Of a stretch of DNA of 7,390 nucleotides, positions 6,511 to 7,390 are shown piece by piece. The stretch spans positions 1 to 7,390 of the forward strand of contig DYNR01000120.1 in assembly GCA_020720945.1 (NCBI GenBank), in the 5' to 3' direction. This DNA is from Chthoniobacter flavus. GTDB lineage: Bacteria; Verrucomicrobiota; Verrucomicrobiia; Chthoniobacterales; DYNR01. Position 1 is the stretch's first letter. Every line of letters begins with the position of its first letter. The translations under genes were made by a program, and so were the position numbers. Below the pieces are notes generated by a model. That model made no database searches and had not been told where the DNA came from. It saw only the letters and a program-made list of their open reading frames with translations.

Positions 6511-7350
6511 ATGAAGAAAACAAAGGAAAGCCGAGGGCGGGCGGGATGGCTCGGCCTGGTGGTGGTGCTAGTCACTTGTGCATTCTCGCATTTTGCCTTG
6601 GCGCAAAAAGGCGAAGGTTTGAGTGCGGTCGCCGAAAAAAATTTTGGTGGGAAAGAGGGAGCTTTTGTTTTTATCGATGGGGCAAGCGGAAAAAAAACTG
6701 TTTTTAACGAAGGGGTTGCGGCGGAAAAGTTGCCGCCTTGTTCGTCCTTCAAAATTTGGAATTCGCTGTTCGGTCTGGAAGAAGGGGTGTTGAAATCTCC
6801 CGATGCGCCTTTTTATGTTTGGGATGGAGTCAAAAGAGGGTTAGACGACTGGAATCGTGATTTGACTTTAAAGCAAGCGTTCCAGGTTTCTTGCGTTCCT
6901 GCGTATCAGGGTTTGGCGCGGGAAATCGGCGAAGAAAAAATGCGGGCTTGGGTGAAAAAAATCGGGTATGGGGACGGGGATACGGCGGCAGGAATCGATG
7001 TGTTTTGGTTGCCCGCAGAAGGGAGAAAAACGATTTTGATTTCTGCCGAAGAGCAGGCGGAATTGCTCCGGCGTCTCGTTTCGGGGGAAATGCCATTTTC
7101 CGAAAAAACCGTGCAAGAGTTGCGAGAAATCATGCGGGTAAAAACGACGGACAAGGGGGAACTTTTTGGCAAAACCGGGTCTGGTGCCGGGGCGGACGGG
7201 ACCTATCGTTTGGGGTGGTTTGTGGGTTTTGTCCAGAGTGGTGGGAGCGTTCACCCGTTTGCTTGCGTTGTTCGTGGGGAAGGTCTCATGGGGAAAGATG
7301 CCAGAGCGATCGTAGAAAGCATTTTTGCGGACAACGGTCAGGATGTCTGA
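6511..7350 (+). CDS. Class D (OXA-type) serine beta-lactamase, secreted
   Basis: These periplasmic enzymes hydrolyse beta-lactams through an acyl-enzyme, using a carboxylated lysine as general base. The 279-residue protein begins with a signal peptide: basic MKKTKESRGR, a hydrophobic stretch (12-30) and a likely cut after ALA31. Catalytic motifs follow in order with correct spacing: S78-S-F-K81 (SxxK), S127-C-V129 (SxV), Y153-G-D155 in place of the usual YGN, W166 in GIDVFWL (161-167), which in OXA enzymes shields the carbamylated lysine, and K221-T-G223 (KTG). WDGVKRGLDDWNRDLTLKQA (104-123) strongly resembles the same stretch of OXA-10. Length is normal. ATG at 6511 gives a proper signal peptide; no Shine-Dalgarno motif is present. 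The gene sits alone after a 88-bp gap, with no integron or IS next to it, so it looks chromosomal and resident. Its substrate range, and whether it gives resistance, cannot be judged. Confidence 0.92.
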   Translation: MKKTKESRGRAGWLGLVVVLVTCAFSHFALAQKGEGLSAVAEKNFGGKEGAFVFIDGASGKKTVFNEGVAAEKLPPCSSFKIWNSLFGLEEGVLKSPDAPFYVWDGVKRGLDDWNRDLTLKQAFQVSCVPAYQGLAREIGEEKMRAWVKKIGYGDGDTAAGIDVFWLPAEGRKTILISAEEQAELLRRLVSGEMPFSEKTVQELREIMRVKTTDKGELFGKTGSGAGADGTYRLGWFVGFVQSGGSVHPFACVVRGEGLMGKDARAIVESIFADNGQDV

Positions 7351-7390
7351 GCATAGCTCCAACGGAGCGTTTCGATACCAGCATAGCCCG
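7351..7390. repeat. Probable dispersed palindromic repeat, cut by window edge
   Basis: Directly after the beta-lactamase stop lies GCTCC-AAC-GGAGC (7356-7368), a 5-bp stem with a 3-base loop and no T-tract. GCATAGC occurs at 7351-7357 and again at 7381-7387. The pattern of a small GGAGC hairpin followed by GATACCAGC and a GCCCG run resembles, from memory, palindromic intergenic repeats found in many copies in some Verrucomicrobiota and related genomes. The remaining half would lie outside the window. Confidence 0.35.

Noticed and set aside
7356..7368. GCTCC-AAC-GGAGC as terminator of the beta-lactamase gene
   Set aside because: The stem is only 5 bp and no T-tract follows; a repeat fragment is more likely.
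1..7390. CRISPR array, tRNA or rRNA genes, phage or defence system
   Set aside because: I saw no regularly spaced direct repeats, no cloverleaf-like sequence, and none of the genes belongs to known defence or phage families.

Overview
The window carries five complete genes. One, pdxH, is on the minus strand; four are on the plus strand: pyruvate:ferredoxin oxidoreductase (nifJ/por), a dihydroorotate-dehydrogenase-like flavoprotein, an acetate transporter of the SatP/YaaH family, and a class D beta-lactamase. The organism is a moderately GC-rich bacterium with fermentative or anaerobic-type pyruvate metabolism. None of the five starts has a convincing Shine-Dalgarno motif, which is common in Bacteroidota and in parts of the Verrucomicrobiota/PVC group. 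I lean weakly towards Verrucomicrobiota from the overall style and from the repeat at the right edge, but the sequence does not prove it.

Layout. Positions 1-300 hold no complete gene. A 161-bp palindromic element lies at 56-216 and is flanked exactly by a 5-bp direct repeat (TTATC), which marks it as a non-autonomous transposon (MITE). A minus-strand gene may start near 43 and run off the left edge. pdxH (301-987, minus) is divergent from nifJ (1027-4623, plus) across only 39 bp. The DHOD-like gene starts 9 bp after nifJ, and this pair is closed by a strong intrinsic terminator at 5646-5694. A second terminator-like hairpin and a third stem-loop follow before the acetate transporter (5790-6422). 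An 88-bp gap with an 11-bp hairpin leads to the secreted class D beta-lactamase (6511-7350). The last 40 bases contain a short hairpin and look like the start of a dispersed palindromic repeat cut by the window edge.

How the genes may work together. PFOR links pyruvate oxidation to reduced ferredoxin and acetyl-CoA. Acetate is a usual end product or feedstock of that node, so the transporter nearby is coherent in function, though separated by terminators. The DHOD-like protein lacks the usual catalytic Cys/Ser signature region, yet it is tightly coupled to PFOR, so it is more likely a redox partner or accessory flavoprotein than a pyrimidine enzyme. The clearest non-gene discovery is the MITE with its target-site duplication.
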